From NCBI GenBank assembly GCA_900543445.1, contig UQRC01000004.1, forward strand, positions 1-64,000: DNA of 64,000 bases, given 5' to 3'. Numbering within the stretch: position 1 is the first letter of the stretch; each line of letters starts with the position of its first letter. This stretch comes from an uncultured Lachnobacterium sp. GTDB taxonomy: Bacteria > Bacillota > Clostridia > Lachnospirales > Lachnospiraceae. The translations under genes were made by a program, and so were the position numbers. Positions 8,059 through 16,793 of this stretch are shown here, in pieces. The notes under the pieces are model-generated. The model had not been told where the DNA came from and did not search any database. It saw only the letters and a list, made by a program, of their open reading frames with translations.

Positions 8059-8252
8059 CCATGACCCAAATCTGGCTTTTGTCATTTTAGGTCATGGCGT
8101 TATGGCTAATCTCTTGACCTAGTTTCACTCTTTTCACTTCTAGGTCAAGCAATTTCACTTATTCTCTTGACCTGATTTTGCTTTTTCGTTTTCAGGTCAA
8201 TAAGCTTCTTGAGATTTCTTGATCTGATTGTATTTTTTTTCATTCAGGTCAT
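8059..8252. repeat. array of four tandem TGACC-arm hairpins, period 52-55 bp
   Basis: Four inverted repeats follow one another: CCATGACC/GGTCATGG (8059-8098), TTGACCTA/TAGGTCAA (8114-8148), TTGACCTGA/TCAGGTCAA (8167-8200) and TTGATCTGA/TCAGGTCAT (8219-8252, imperfect). Starts are spaced 55, 53 and 52 bp. Each loop is about 16-22 nt and pyrimidine-rich (T-rich) on the plus strand. The arms differ between units but stay self-complementary within a unit, which suggests selection on pairing. The array fills the gap between metG and the NUDIX gene (8014-8326). The same kind of unit recurs at 57907-57992. Confidence 0.85.
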
Positions 8253-8284
8253 GAAACATCGCCAATTTTCTCAAATTTGTTCTA

Positions 8285-8321
8285 GAAAATAATGAACTTT
8301 GAAGTAAATTACTTTCAAGTT
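8285..8321 (-). terminator. weak hairpin after metG, possible terminator
   Basis: AACTTTGAAGTAA (8295-8307) and TTACTTTCAAGTT (8309-8321) form an AT-rich hairpin 6 nt after the metG stop. It is followed on the minus strand by CATTATTTTC. The stem is weak and the T-run is interrupted. Confidence 0.35.
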
Positions 8322-8326
8322 AATTA

Positions 8327-10315
8327 TTAACAGATCTCTGCGCCGCTCGGCATCTTTTTCTCCGGTGTCATGAGCGAAAGATTGCCGTCTGCATCCTCTG
8401 CGCACAGAAGCATTCCCTCTGATAGAACGCCTGCTAGCTTCGCCGGCTTCAAGTTTACAAGAACCATAACTTTCTTGCCGACCATGTCTTCCGGTGAGTA
8501 ATCCTTGCGGATTCCGGATACGATCTGCTTTACCTGACTTCCGATCTTAACCTGGGAGCAGAGCAGCTTCTTGGACTTTGCAACCGCCTCGCAGGAAAGG
8601 ATCTCTCCTACCTGGAACTGCATCTTCATAAAGTCATCGAATGTAATCTCTTCCTTCGGCTCGATATCGATAGAAGCCTCTTCCTCTGCTGCTTCCTCGC
8701 CGTTTAACTTCTTCTGCTCCGCTTCATACTCTGCCTTCTGCTTTGCCTGAAGTTCCTCAACCTTCGGCATGATTTCCTTCGGATCAAGTCTTGCGAACAG
8801 AATCTCCGGTGTCTCAGTCACCTTGGTTCCGTTTGGATATAAACCAAACTTGTCAAGATCATCGAAATCACGAAGAGAAGTTGACAACTGTGCTACGATC
8901 TTCTCGGCGGTCTCCGGCAGGAAGGAATGTAACAGGCTTGCACCGATCGTGATGGACTCGGTCAGGTTGTAGAGAACCTCTGCCAGACGATCCTGCTGTG
9001 CCTCATCCTTTGCAAGTACCCAAGGCGTAGTCTCATCGATATATTTGTTGCAGCGACGGAACAAAGCGAACACTTCGGAGATGGCATCTGCCACACGAAG
9101 CTTCTCCATCTTCTGTGCCACGCGGTCACGGGTTCCGGTAACAACAGCCTTGAGATCCTCATCGACCTCTGCAGTCACGCCGGTAGACTTCACGATTCCG
9201 CCGAAATACTTATTGCTCATGGAAACAGTACGGTTTACAAGGTTTCCAAGGATATTTGCAAGATCCGAATTGAAACGCTCGATCACAAGATCCCATGTGA
9301 TCACACCGTCGTTCTCGTAAGGCATCTCATGCAATACAAAGTAACGTGTTGCATCCACGCCGAACAGATCCACCATGTCATCCGCATAGATGACATTGCC
9401 TTTGGACTTGCTCATCTTGTCGCCACCCTGAAGCAGCCACGGATGTCCGAATACCTGCTTCGGCAGTGGCAGATCCAGCGCCATCAGGAAAATCGGCCAG
9501 TAAATGGTATGGAAACGAACGATATCTTTACCGATCAGATGCAGATCTGCAGGCCAGTTCTTATTGAACAACTCGCTTGATCCGTCCGGATCGTAACCGA
9601 TTTTTGTAATATAGTTTGTCAAAGCGTCAAGCCATACATATACGACATGCTTTGGATCGAAATCAACCGGAATTCCCCAGCTGAAAGAAGTTCTCGATAC
9701 ACACAGATCCTGAAGTCCCGGAAGCAGGAAGTTGTTCATCATCTCGTTCTTTCTGGATACCGGCTGGATAAACTCCGGATGTGTGTTGATGTAATCGATC
9801 AGACGATCTGCGTACTTGCTCATCTTGAAGAAGTAAGCCTCCTCCTTCGCTGGCTTTACCTCACGTCCGCAGTCCGGGCACTTGCCGTCCACAAGCTGTG
9901 ACTCCGTCCAAAAAGACTCACAAGGTGTACAGTACAGTCCCTCGTAAGAGCCCTTGTAGATATCGCCCTGATCGTATAATTTCTTGAAAATCTTCTTAAC
10001 ACACTTCTCGTGATCCTCGTCGGTTGTACGGACAAAATTATCATAAGAAGAGTTTACAAGATCCCAGATTCTCTTGACCTCACCGGATACCTGGTCAACA
10101 TACTCCTTCGGGGAGATGCCGGCTGCTTCTGCCTTCTCCTGAATCTTCTGACCGTGCTCATCGGTTCCTGTCTGGAAATAGACATCGTATCCTTCTGCAC
10201 GCTTGTATCTTGCGATCGCATCTGCAAGAATAATCTCGTAAGTATTTCCGATATGCGGCTTGCCTGATGTATAGGCAATCGCTGTTGTCATATAATATTT
10301 CCCTTTGTTCGCCAT
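8327..10315 (-). CDS. metG: methionyl-tRNA synthetase
   Basis: This 662-residue enzyme charges tRNA-Met in the cytoplasm. It shows the class I signature HIGN at 21-24, a zinc knuckle with CTPC and CPDC near 128-150, KMSKSKGN near 300, and a C-terminal Trbp111/EMAP-type tRNA-binding domain from about residue 560 (FDDFMKMQFQVGEILSCE). This is the form with a fused dimerisation domain. AAAGGAGG sits 9 nt upstream of the ATG at 10315. The open frame extends a further 29 codons upstream, but those lie in the T-box terminator and are not coding. Expression is controlled by the T-box leader at 10341-10633. Confidence 0.97.
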   Translation of the reverse strand: MANKGKYYMTTAIAYTSGKPHIGNTYEIILADAIARYKRAEGYDVYFQTGTDEHGQKIQEKAEAAGISPKEYVDQVSGEVKRIWDLVNSSYDNFVRTTDEDHEKCVKKIFKKLYDQGDIYKGSYEGLYCTPCESFWTESQLVDGKCPDCGREVKPAKEEAYFFKMSKYADRLIDYINTHPEFIQPVSRKNEMMNNFLLPGLQDLCVSRTSFSWGIPVDFDPKHVVYVWLDALTNYITKIGYDPDGSSELFNKNWPADLHLIGKDIVRFHTIYWPIFLMALDLPLPKQVFGHPWLLQGGDKMSKSKGNVIYADDMVDLFGVDATRYFVLHEMPYENDGVITWDLVIERFNSDLANILGNLVNRTVSMSNKYFGGIVKSTGVTAEVDEDLKAVVTGTRDRVAQKMEKLRVADAISEVFALFRRCNKYIDETTPWVLAKDEAQQDRLAEVLYNLTESITIGASLLHSFLPETAEKIVAQLSTSLRDFDDLDKFGLYPNGTKVTETPEILFARLDPKEIMPKVEELQAKQKAEYEAEQKKLNGEEAAEEEASIDIEPKEEITFDDFMKMQFQVGEILSCEAVAKSKKLLCSQVKIGSQVKQIVSGIRKDYSPEDMVGKKVMVLVNLKPAKLAGVLSEGMLLCAEDADGNLSLMTPEKKMPSGAEIC

Positions 10316-10340
10316 CTTATTGGGCCTCCTTTGATAAAAT

Positions 10341-10376
10341 AAAAAATCTCGTCTTCCTATTCCTAAGAAGACGAGA
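10341..10376 (-). terminator. T-box regulated terminator of metG
   Basis: CTCGTCTTC and GAAGACGAG form a perfect 9-bp stem with a 10-nt loop, followed by ATTTTTTATTTTA on the minus strand. It is the terminator form of the metG T-box leader. Confidence 0.92.
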
Positions 10377-10633
10377 ATATCATCCCGTGTTACCACTTCC
10401 ATTCACCGGCACCTCGCGATCCCGACCTCTGTAAATGCATGCACATTCTCCGCTATAACAGGCGGTCCCGTCAGAGCCTGTCCGCATGCGCGGTTCGCCC
10501 CTGCCACTCCAAAGCCATCTTCCATCTGCGCTCCCCGATCTCCTCTCAGCCTTCCGAGATCTCTCTGTAAGGTTCCTGCCGGATGTACTCTCTTTTTCCC
10601 AGTGTTTACCTAATGATAGTGTTTGTTATTACG
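10341..10633 (-). promoter_or_regulatory. T-box leader (tRNA-Met-sensing) of metG
   Basis: The transcribed leader of about 290 nt contains the T-box motif GTGGTAACACGGG (10380-10395 region) immediately before the terminator. Upstream is a long Stem I region with AGAGAGATCTCGG-type elements. Candidate AUG specifier triplets occur in the Stem I area around 10520. Uncharged tRNA-Met would stabilise the antiterminator and allow metG transcription. The specifier was not proven by folding. Confidence 0.88.
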
Positions 10634-10639
10634 CCATTT

Positions 10640-10668
10640 ATCATACTTACTTGATCAGATTCTGTCAA
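10640..10668 (-). promoter_or_regulatory. sigma-A promoter of the metG leader
   Basis: TTGACA (10663-10668), a 17-bp spacer and TATGAT (10640-10645) on the minus strand, about 7 nt before the presumed leader start. Confidence 0.85.
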
Positions 10669-10720
10669 GTGGAACCAGTTATTATTCCAATTTCTCCATC
10701 AATATATCACTTTCCAACTT

Positions 10721-10790
10721 ACACTATAATACACTATAATTGACTATAATTTGTCTTAAGCACTATAATCCACTATAATGCACTATAATT
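10721..10790. repeat. six ACTATAAT units in helical phase
   Basis: Units of nACTATAAT begin at 10722, 10732 and 10742, and again at 10761, 10771 and 10781. Spacings are 10, 10, 19, 10 and 10 bp, so all lie on nearly the same face of the helix. The array sits about 55-120 bp upstream of the metG promoter and 30 bp downstream of the zinc-ribbon gene's stop. It could bind a protein or act as an upstream DNA-curvature element. Confidence 0.8.
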
Positions 10791-10822
10791 CAAGATGACC
10801 GACATTATCTTTTTTTACCGAA

Positions 10823-11278
10823 CTACTGCTCGCTGCCCGCTACCGTCTCCGTCTCGGATGCCGCTTCGCCAGTTGCAGTCTCTTCATTTTTTACATTCTC
10901 TTCGCCTGCTGCCTCATTTGTCTCATTCATTGCAGCTCCGCAACTCTCACAAAAAGCATGACCGGCAGGCTGCTTTTTGCCACAGCTCGGGCAGACTTCT
11001 GCGCCCTGCAGCGTCATCAGCTCATCCTGTAAACGGGCGATCTCTGCTTCCGCCTCTGCGATCGGCTTAAAGAATTCCTTCTCTGGAATCTCTTCCTCAT
11101 TTTTATGTGCAAGATAGTAAGCGCGTCCAAGTTCCGTGAACTGCTTCTCCATGTAACTTTCCTTATTGCGGATATCCAGCTTTACCTTGGCAACTGCCGA
11201 CACATCGCTCACCTTGTCGCCGACATCCTTTCCCATTGATACGATATCGCTTTTTAACTTATTAAAATCAAATGCCAT
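10823..11278 (-). CDS. zinc-ribbon protein with N-terminal coiled coil
   Basis: The 151-residue protein starts MAFDFNKLKSDIVSMGKDVG. A helical, probably coiled-coil segment spans about 1-85. A zinc ribbon follows, with CPSCG and CESCG at roughly 95-112, and then an acidic Glu/Thr/Ala-rich tail. GGAGG lies 8 nt upstream of the ATG at 11278. Proteins of this layout are frequent in Clostridia and lack an assigned function. Upstream is the terminator of the ABC-transporter unit, so it has its own promoter. Confidence 0.75.
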   Translation of the reverse strand: MAFDFNKLKSDIVSMGKDVGDKVSDVSAVAKVKLDIRNKESYMEKQFTELGRAYYLAHKNEEEIPEKEFFKPIAEAEAEIARLQDELMTLQGAEVCPSCGKKQPAGHAFCESCGAAMNETNEAAGEENVKNEETATGEAASETETVAGSEQ

Positions 11279-11310
11279 GTCCGTTTCCTCCATTTCTTTT
11301 CATTTTTCAG

Positions 11311-11356
11311 ACAAAAACACCCTGATACACCTTTATTATAACAGATGTATCAGGGT
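11311..11356 (-). terminator. intrinsic terminator of the ABC-transporter unit
   Basis: ACCCTGATACA (11319-11329) pairs with TGTATCAGGGT (11346-11356). On the minus strand GTTTTTGTC follows. The distal arm belongs to a 19-bp sequence repeated at 16812-16830. Confidence 0.8.
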
Positions 11357-11383
11357 ATCGCGATCCTTTTTGCTCCGTAGCAC

Positions 11384-11779
11384 TTATTTTACATAATATT
11401 GATCATACACACTGCGAATCTGCTCACAATAATCTTCCTTACACTTGTAATTTTGGTCTCCGACTGTTACGTCCGAGGACGCTACTACAATCGTGGTTTC
11501 TTCTCCATTGTGATCATACAACTCAATCGAAAAGGCAAAACCGTCTTTCGTGTTTGGGGAAGTTTTTCGCAACTGCATCGATGTTAAAATATCAATCATC
11601 TTTTGCATGTCATCCTTTTGATCTAAAGTTACACGCTCATCGGCATTGTAAATTACAATTTTGTCCAGATCATCGACTTTCAGATTTTGTAGCGCTTTCG
11701 TATATTGGCCTTTTCCGCTGAATACAAATATAATTGCTAAAATAGCGATACAGATACATAAAACCAAAATCTTTTTCAT
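11384..11779 (-). CDS. small membrane-anchored or secreted protein of the ABC unit, unknown
   Basis: The 131-residue protein starts with a signal-anchor (MKKILVLCICIAILAIIFVFSG) followed by an extracytoplasmic domain of about 105 residues with no recognised motif (segments ADERVTLDQKDDMQKMIDIL and GFAFSIELYDHNGEETTIVV). It directly follows the ABC ATPase gene (gap 26 nt) and precedes the terminator, so it is the last gene of the ABC unit. A role as an accessory or sensor protein of the transporter is an inference from position only. Confidence 0.7.
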   Translation of the reverse strand: MKKILVLCICIAILAIIFVFSGKGQYTKALQNLKVDDLDKIVIYNADERVTLDQKDDMQKMIDILTSMQLRKTSPNTKDGFAFSIELYDHNGEETTIVVASSDVTVGDQNYKCKEDYCEQIRSVYDQYYVK

Positions 11780-11805
11780 TTACATTCCCTCCCTTTTAAA
11801 TTGTC

Positions 11806-12471
11806 TTACATAACAAGTTTTCCATCCGACAAATGCATAATCTTTTTACAACGGTCAGCAACGGACTGATCGTGTGTAATTACCATAATACTGATCCCCA
11901 TTTCTTCATTCAGTAGTTTCAACACATCCATGACTTCGTCTCCCGTTTTCTTATCCAGATTACCAGTCGGTTCATCGCAAAACAGAATTTCCGGTGCATT
12001 TACCATCGCTCTTGCAATCGCCACTCTCTGCTGCTGACCTCCCGATAATTGATCCGGCATAAAATTTTTTCGGTCGATCAACCCTAATTGTTCTAATAAA
12101 TGATCCACCTTCTTCGTGTTGATCTTTTCTTTGGCAATCTTAATCGGCAATACAATATTTTCATATACCGATAACTCCGGTATCAGATTATATGCCTGAA
12201 AAACGGTACCCATATGACGCAATCTCATATCCGACAATTCATCATCGTTCATTTCATAAATGTTCTTTCCATTGTATAATACCTCACCACTCGTTGGATA
12301 ATCAAGCCCATTGACTAAATTCAGAATCGTTGTTTTTCCACTTCCCGATGGTCCCATAACCGCGACAAAATCGCCATTCTTTAATTCAAATGAGACATGA
12401 TCCACCGCAACGACTTTGCTTTCCTCCCCTTTATTCTGATACTCTTTATATAAATCTCTGACTTCAATCAT
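11806..12471 (-). CDS. ABC transporter ATP-binding protein (MacB/LolD/BceA type)
   Basis: This 221-residue ATPase has Walker A GPSGSGKT at about 40-47, the signature LSGGQQQR near 143, Walker B ILFCDEPTGNLD near 162, and the H-loop ITHDQ. It belongs to the FtsE/LolD/BceA subfamily that partners with FtsX-type permeases and usually drives mechanotransmission, lipoprotein or antimicrobial-peptide handling rather than classical transport. It lies 12 nt after its permease gene. Confidence 0.93.
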   Translation of the reverse strand: MIEVRDLYKEYQNKGEESKVVAVDHVSFELKNGDFVAVMGPSGSGKTTILNLVNGLDYPTSGEVLYNGKNIYEMNDDELSDMRLRHMGTVFQAYNLIPELSVYENIVLPIKIAKEKINTKKVDHLLEQLGLIDRKNFMPDQLSGGQQQRVAIARAMVNAPEILFCDEPTGNLDKKTGDEVMDVLKLLNEEMGISIMVITHDQSVADRCKKIMHLSDGKLVM

Positions 12472-12483
12472 AACCCATCCCCC

Positions 12484-15312
12484 TTAAAAAATCTCTTTTC
12501 GCATACCTTCCGTTATGCTTAACTGCCACATATCCTTCATGGAAATTTCCAACGCAACCAGATTCAGTACCAGCAAGAAGGCTACGGAAATCAACATAAC
12601 CATAATAACCGGCTGTTTCCACATCTCAATGTACCATGGGAATAACGCCTGCCAACAGATATACATAACACCATTACTTTTCATTTCCCATCCGTTATGT
12701 CCAAGGTCAAATGCATAATGATAGGCATAATCTTTGATTTTATCAAAAACAAAGATTGGAATAACCGATGTCGAAACTGCAACAAACGGCCAAAGCAGCA
12801 TTTTCCTAAGCAATCGGAATCGTATTGTCTTCTGCCGCATACCGATTGCCCGCAGAATGCAGATACTTCGTGTATTTTTCTTGATCGCATAAGTATAGGA
12901 GTTGATCATTCCCAGGATTCCCACGATGACGATCAGAATGATTACAGAGATAAATATAACCACATTCGACCATTTTGCCCGCATAAGTTCTTCTTTTGCT
13001 CCCTGCCGCGATACAGGTTTCAAAAGTGTACTCTTCCCGGCGATTTCATAGAATAACTCCTCAAACGTATCCGAATGAAAAGAATTGTCCGTCTTAATAT
13101 ATACATCGGTATATCCGGTATCCAGCCGGTTCATCTCCGGCAATGCTTCCTCATAGCAAAGGATATTATATTTTGGATGAACATACTCGTCCTTTCCCGC
13201 TTCCGACACATAACTGTCCGTGTACAATAGTTTCTTCCATTCCTTATTCCTGATGACCATGATTCCTGAAATCGTAACATCATTAACAACTTTTTTACCA
13301 AAAGAATAGCCTTTTAAATCCTTCACAGATCCATCATCATATGAATACAAAAAAGATGGCTTTCTGTCTTTTGGCATGGTATTTCTAGAAAAATCATATT
13401 GTTCATATTCTTTCTCCCCAATACAGGTATCTGTCATCTGAATCGTATCTCCGACATGGAAAGGAAGATCTTCCGGACTTTCATATGCAACCAGAATCAC
13501 GGACTTCCCTTGTAAAAAAGCATCGTCCATCTCACCACTGACCAAACTGGATTTGAGTTTCTGTGCGAAGCCGTCATCCACAGCAAGTGCCGGAACATTG
13601 TACAAAACATCATTCGCTTCATAACCTTGTTCCTTTAAACTAAGTCGATTCAGTTCTTCAAGATTGGAACCCACGATATTTTGATCAATATTTAATTCAC
13701 CTAACGCATCTTCTATATTCTCTGGAATATTTCCCTTTTTATATAGCAGTTTATTTCCGGGTATTCGCAAAACACCCTTAATATCAGTTACTCCCTGAAA
13801 AGACTTCAGCCGTTCAAAATCTTTCTGCGATACCGCGTCCGAATGCCGGTTAAACTGGACATTTCCCACCATCGTATCATAAATATCTTTCGAAATAGAA
13901 TAATCGCTATCCACATCAGAAATTTCCTGTAAGTTAGAAACGATCTCGGAACTGTCGGAGTCCGCTTTTGCAAGCATAAAAGTTGCCCCGAATACCATTG
14001 TCCAGCCGGTAATCATAATCGTGACAATCACATACTTATTTTTATTCATACCGGATACTTCCCCGCGCTCGGCATGCAGCATCTCAAGAGGTGTTCGTCT
14101 AAGATTACGTCTGATGGCAGACACAACTGCCGCCAAAGCAATCACAAAACATATGACTGCCGGATAAACCAGAGGATTCAAACTGACTGCCCGTGTGATC
14201 GGATGTACCGCAAACGCATTATATATTATAATGCCCTTCCATTCTGCCACCACTCTGATGTAAGCCTCATACAATGCAATTCCCAAAATATAACCCAATC
14301 CGATGCCGGCAATTGTCTGTAGAATACTCTCCAAAAACAGATAAAGAGAACACTTCTTCCTGGACATTCCGATGCATTCAAGTAAACCAAAATTCTTTTT
14401 ACGATCTTCCATATTGCACGACATCATTCCGTATATCGAACAAAATGACAGGATAAAAATTATAATTACCGATGCGGGAACCATATAGGAAGCATAAAAA
14501 TCATTATGTGCGGATTTTGCATTCCGGTATAATTCATTTTGCGTCTGAAAAGGTGCCACTGCGATTGCCGCTAATCCTGCCAACCGATTTCCTACACAGG
14601 CAGCCAGACCATCTCCCTTTAATTTCTTTTCAACATCATATGGTGCCGCATCCGCATCACACAGTACCATTCCGGTCATCGTATTACCGTTTTGAATATC
14701 TTGCTCATAAAAAAATAATTCCGGAAAATCCGTTTTGCTCTCATCATAATCAAGATAATTTTTTATAGTGCGAACTTTTGGTTGTCCGTTCTTATAATCA
14801 CTGATCACACCGCTTATGGTATAGTCTCCTTCTGAGACTTTTTTACTCTTGGCATCATACATCTGCAGATGCACTTTATTTCCAACGACTGCCGCAACTC
14901 CCATTGCATGAAAAGAACTCTCGTACCCCGCAATCTCACCTGACTTCTGAGGATAGTGTCCGCCTCTTTCGACCGGATAATGAAACAGATCAACTGCATT
15001 TTCCGACAAAAATGCCCCACATGGCACCATTGTTTCATTCTCAGCACAACAAACGCCGCCATTTTGAATAAATCCATATTCGGCAATCTCAGAATTGTTC
15101 TTAATGACTTCCAATTGGCTTTCCGTTAACTCCTGCACTGCAATATCATAGTTTCCATTTTCATTCAAGGCATCCTGCACCGACTTCTCCGTAGAAGATC
15201 TGGCAAGCAGAAACGACATCACAAGAGCAGCTGAACTTAAAATCATCGCAAAAAGAATCTTTATCAACTTTTTGCGATGCACCCTCCAATAACGTAACGA
15301 TAGTTTAAGCAT
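12484..15312 (-). CDS. ABC transporter permease, FtsX/MacB type
   Basis: The 942-residue protein has a first membrane helix near residues 15-40, a large extracytoplasmic domain, FtsX-like transmembrane blocks near 275-400, a further helix near 428 followed by a second extracytoplasmic domain, and a final block of three helices from about 790 to 930. This double-FtsX layout fits Firmicute transporters involved in envelope stress or peptide resistance. It heads the ABC unit and lies 128 nt downstream of the anti-sigma-like gene, so the sigma pair may control it. Substrate is unknown. Confidence 0.88.
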   Translation of the reverse strand: MLKLSLRYWRVHRKKLIKILFAMILSSAALVMSFLLARSSTEKSVQDALNENGNYDIAVQELTESQLEVIKNNSEIAEYGFIQNGGVCCAENETMVPCGAFLSENAVDLFHYPVERGGHYPQKSGEIAGYESSFHAMGVAAVVGNKVHLQMYDAKSKKVSEGDYTISGVISDYKNGQPKVRTIKNYLDYDESKTDFPELFFYEQDIQNGNTMTGMVLCDADAAPYDVEKKLKGDGLAACVGNRLAGLAAIAVAPFQTQNELYRNAKSAHNDFYASYMVPASVIIIFILSFCSIYGMMSCNMEDRKKNFGLLECIGMSRKKCSLYLFLESILQTIAGIGLGYILGIALYEAYIRVVAEWKGIIIYNAFAVHPITRAVSLNPLVYPAVICFVIALAAVVSAIRRNLRRTPLEMLHAERGEVSGMNKNKYVIVTIMITGWTMVFGATFMLAKADSDSSEIVSNLQEISDVDSDYSISKDIYDTMVGNVQFNRHSDAVSQKDFERLKSFQGVTDIKGVLRIPGNKLLYKKGNIPENIEDALGELNIDQNIVGSNLEELNRLSLKEQGYEANDVLYNVPALAVDDGFAQKLKSSLVSGEMDDAFLQGKSVILVAYESPEDLPFHVGDTIQMTDTCIGEKEYEQYDFSRNTMPKDRKPSFLYSYDDGSVKDLKGYSFGKKVVNDVTISGIMVIRNKEWKKLLYTDSYVSEAGKDEYVHPKYNILCYEEALPEMNRLDTGYTDVYIKTDNSFHSDTFEELFYEIAGKSTLLKPVSRQGAKEELMRAKWSNVVIFISVIILIVIVGILGMINSYTYAIKKNTRSICILRAIGMRQKTIRFRLLRKMLLWPFVAVSTSVIPIFVFDKIKDYAYHYAFDLGHNGWEMKSNGVMYICWQALFPWYIEMWKQPVIMVMLISVAFLLVLNLVALEISMKDMWQLSITEGMRKEIF

Positions 15313-15343
15313 AACTTATTTCCCCCATAAAACCCTATTATTA

Positions 15344-15378
15344 GAAAAACAGTACAGGGACTATTTGCCCCTGTACTC
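15344..15378 (-). terminator. hairpin terminator between the sigma/anti-sigma pair and the ABC unit
   Basis: AGTACAGGG and CCCTGTACT arms (15351-15377) with a T-run GTTTTTCTA on the minus strand. It lies only 32 nt before the permease ATG. It either ends the sigma unit or attenuates transcription into the transporter. Confidence 0.75.
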
Positions 15379-15440
15379 CTCCTCTATCATATAATCATAA
15401 TAACGATACAGAGACGCATTTTTGGACACTTCAAATAATT

Positions 15441-16109
15441 TTATTTTTCGACAATATTTTCTGCAATTTTGATTAGGACGTCTTCATCATAATCTCCAGA
15501 TATCGAGAACAAAACAGTTCGCGACTTATTCATCCAGACAAGATTACTTGTTACGCTTTCATTATGGGAAATATACAACGTTCCTTCGCCACCATTGATC
15601 ATAACCTCCTTTTGCTCCGCATCCACTCCGTCCATATACAATTTTTCATTTGATTTTGAAATATAAGAAAACTGAACCAATGAATCCCGCGGGGTAAAAT
15701 AGATATACACCTCTCCCCCCAAAGTGCTATATGAAGTTTCAAACTTACAGTCTTCCGGTAACCACTGCGGATAGTAGGTTACATTTTCCGGATTTTCAAT
15801 TTCACCTTCAAAAAAATATTCATACATCGACTGATACCGCACTCTCATCCAGCCAAACACAATCTCCCTCGCCTCAGTACTCACAGTCAGAATTGAACCA
15901 AATCCTATCATGAATACCAGTAATACACTCGCAACCATCCGTAGGCTTCGATATAGAATCGGATGATTTGCTCGCCTTGTAAGCCGCTTCAATTTTTTCT
16001 CAAATTTGGGAGAAAATTGATAAACGCATTCTTTGGGATCCGGCAAGCTTTCATTTATTGCAATCGCCAATTCTTCTGCCGCTTGTTTCAACATTGCATC
16101 ATTTATCAC
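15441..16109 (-). CDS. membrane anti-sigma-like protein with DUF4367 domain
   Basis: The 222-residue protein has a cytoplasmic N-terminal part of about 58 residues, one transmembrane helix at about 59-80 (MVASVLLVFMIGFGSILTV), and an extracytoplasmic DUF4367 domain (WLPEDCKFETSYS, EGTLYISHNE). Its ATG overlaps the sigma-factor stop by 4 nt, which indicates translational coupling. Such DUF4367 proteins are typical partners of ECF sigma factors in Clostridia and likely hold the sigma factor inactive at the membrane. The inhibitory role is inferred from context. Confidence 0.8.
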   Translation of the reverse strand: MINDAMLKQAAEELAIAINESLPDPKECVYQFSPKFEKKLKRLTRRANHPILYRSLRMVASVLLVFMIGFGSILTVSTEAREIVFGWMRVRYQSMYEYFFEGEIENPENVTYYPQWLPEDCKFETSYSTLGGEVYIYFTPRDSLVQFSYISKSNEKLYMDGVDAEQKEVMINGGEGTLYISHNESVTSNLVWMNKSRTVLFSISGDYDEDVLIKIAENIVEK

Positions 16110-16624
16110 AATACCCCCTCCTCCCTACATATCTGAAGCAATTTATTCTTGGCTCGCTGATCCAGCTTTATCGCATTTGCCTCCGTAATATCTAGTTGCT
16201 TTGCTATCTCTTTGCAACTAAAACCGTGATAGTACTTCAGCAAGATAATTTGACGATATCGAGGCGTTAGTTTTGCCATACAAGCCGCCAGACCATGAAC
16301 ACGAGTTGCCTCTACCTCAATTCCGGAAATTTCGTCTAAATATAAACTGCTGTTTTTTCTTTTGTTTGCTCTATAGAGATCAATTGCCTTATTCTCAACT
16401 ATAGTAACGACATAGTTTTGCGTTTTTTGACACACGGGGACATCAATTTTTTGTATATTTTCTGCAATCTTTACAAAGGCAGAATGAACAACATCCTCTG
16501 CATCATGCTCATTATTCAAAATTTTATAAGCCACATGATACATTAACCCTTTATATGTAAGATAAATCTTTTCAAATTTCGATTGATCCTCCTGAGAATC
16601 CATCATCATCAAATACACAAACAT
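16106..16624 (-). CDS. ECF-type RNA polymerase sigma factor
   Basis: The 172-residue protein has a sigma-70 region 2 (YKGLMYHVAYKILNNEHDAE and DVVHSAFVKI) and a region 4 helix-turn-helix (LTPRYRQIILLKYYHGFSCK, EIAKQLDITEANAIKLDQRAK). AAAGGAG is 7 nt before the ATG at 16624, so the upstream start at 16651 is rejected. It is cotranscribed with the DUF4367 protein. The neighbouring FtsX transporter is its likely target. Sigma factors of this type typically respond to envelope stress. Confidence 0.9.
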   Translation of the reverse strand: MFVYLMMMDSQEDQSKFEKIYLTYKGLMYHVAYKILNNEHDAEDVVHSAFVKIAENIQKIDVPVCQKTQNYVVTIVENKAIDLYRANKRKNSSLYLDEISGIEVEATRVHGLAACMAKLTPRYRQIILLKYYHGFSCKEIAKQLDITEANAIKLDQRAKNKLLQICREEGVL

Positions 16625-16689
16625 CGTTCTTCTCCTTTGTCCTATCCACATGCTTCATTGTATCATACAATAAACCGAAAAAAGTAACT

Positions 16690-16731
16690 GTCACAGAAAA
16701 AAGCCCCTCGAAGCCATACGCCCCAAGGGGT
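16690..16731 (-). terminator. intrinsic terminator upstream of the sigma gene
   Basis: CCCCTTGGGG...CGAGGGGC type stem (16703-16731) followed by TTTTTTCTG on the minus strand. It ends the transcript of the gene at 16846-17253. Confidence 0.75.
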
Positions 16732-16793
16732 AAATCTCAAATCATATTCTTTCTATCTCATGCAGATATACACTACATATAACGAATACGACT

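Noticed and set aside
8059-8252. CRISPR array
   Set aside because: Units are self-complementary but not identical, arms vary, and there are no spacers or cas genes.
10316-10402. N-terminal extension of metG by 29 codons
   Set aside because: It overlaps the T-box terminator stem and T-run, and the real ribosome site AAAGGAGG precedes the ATG at 10315.
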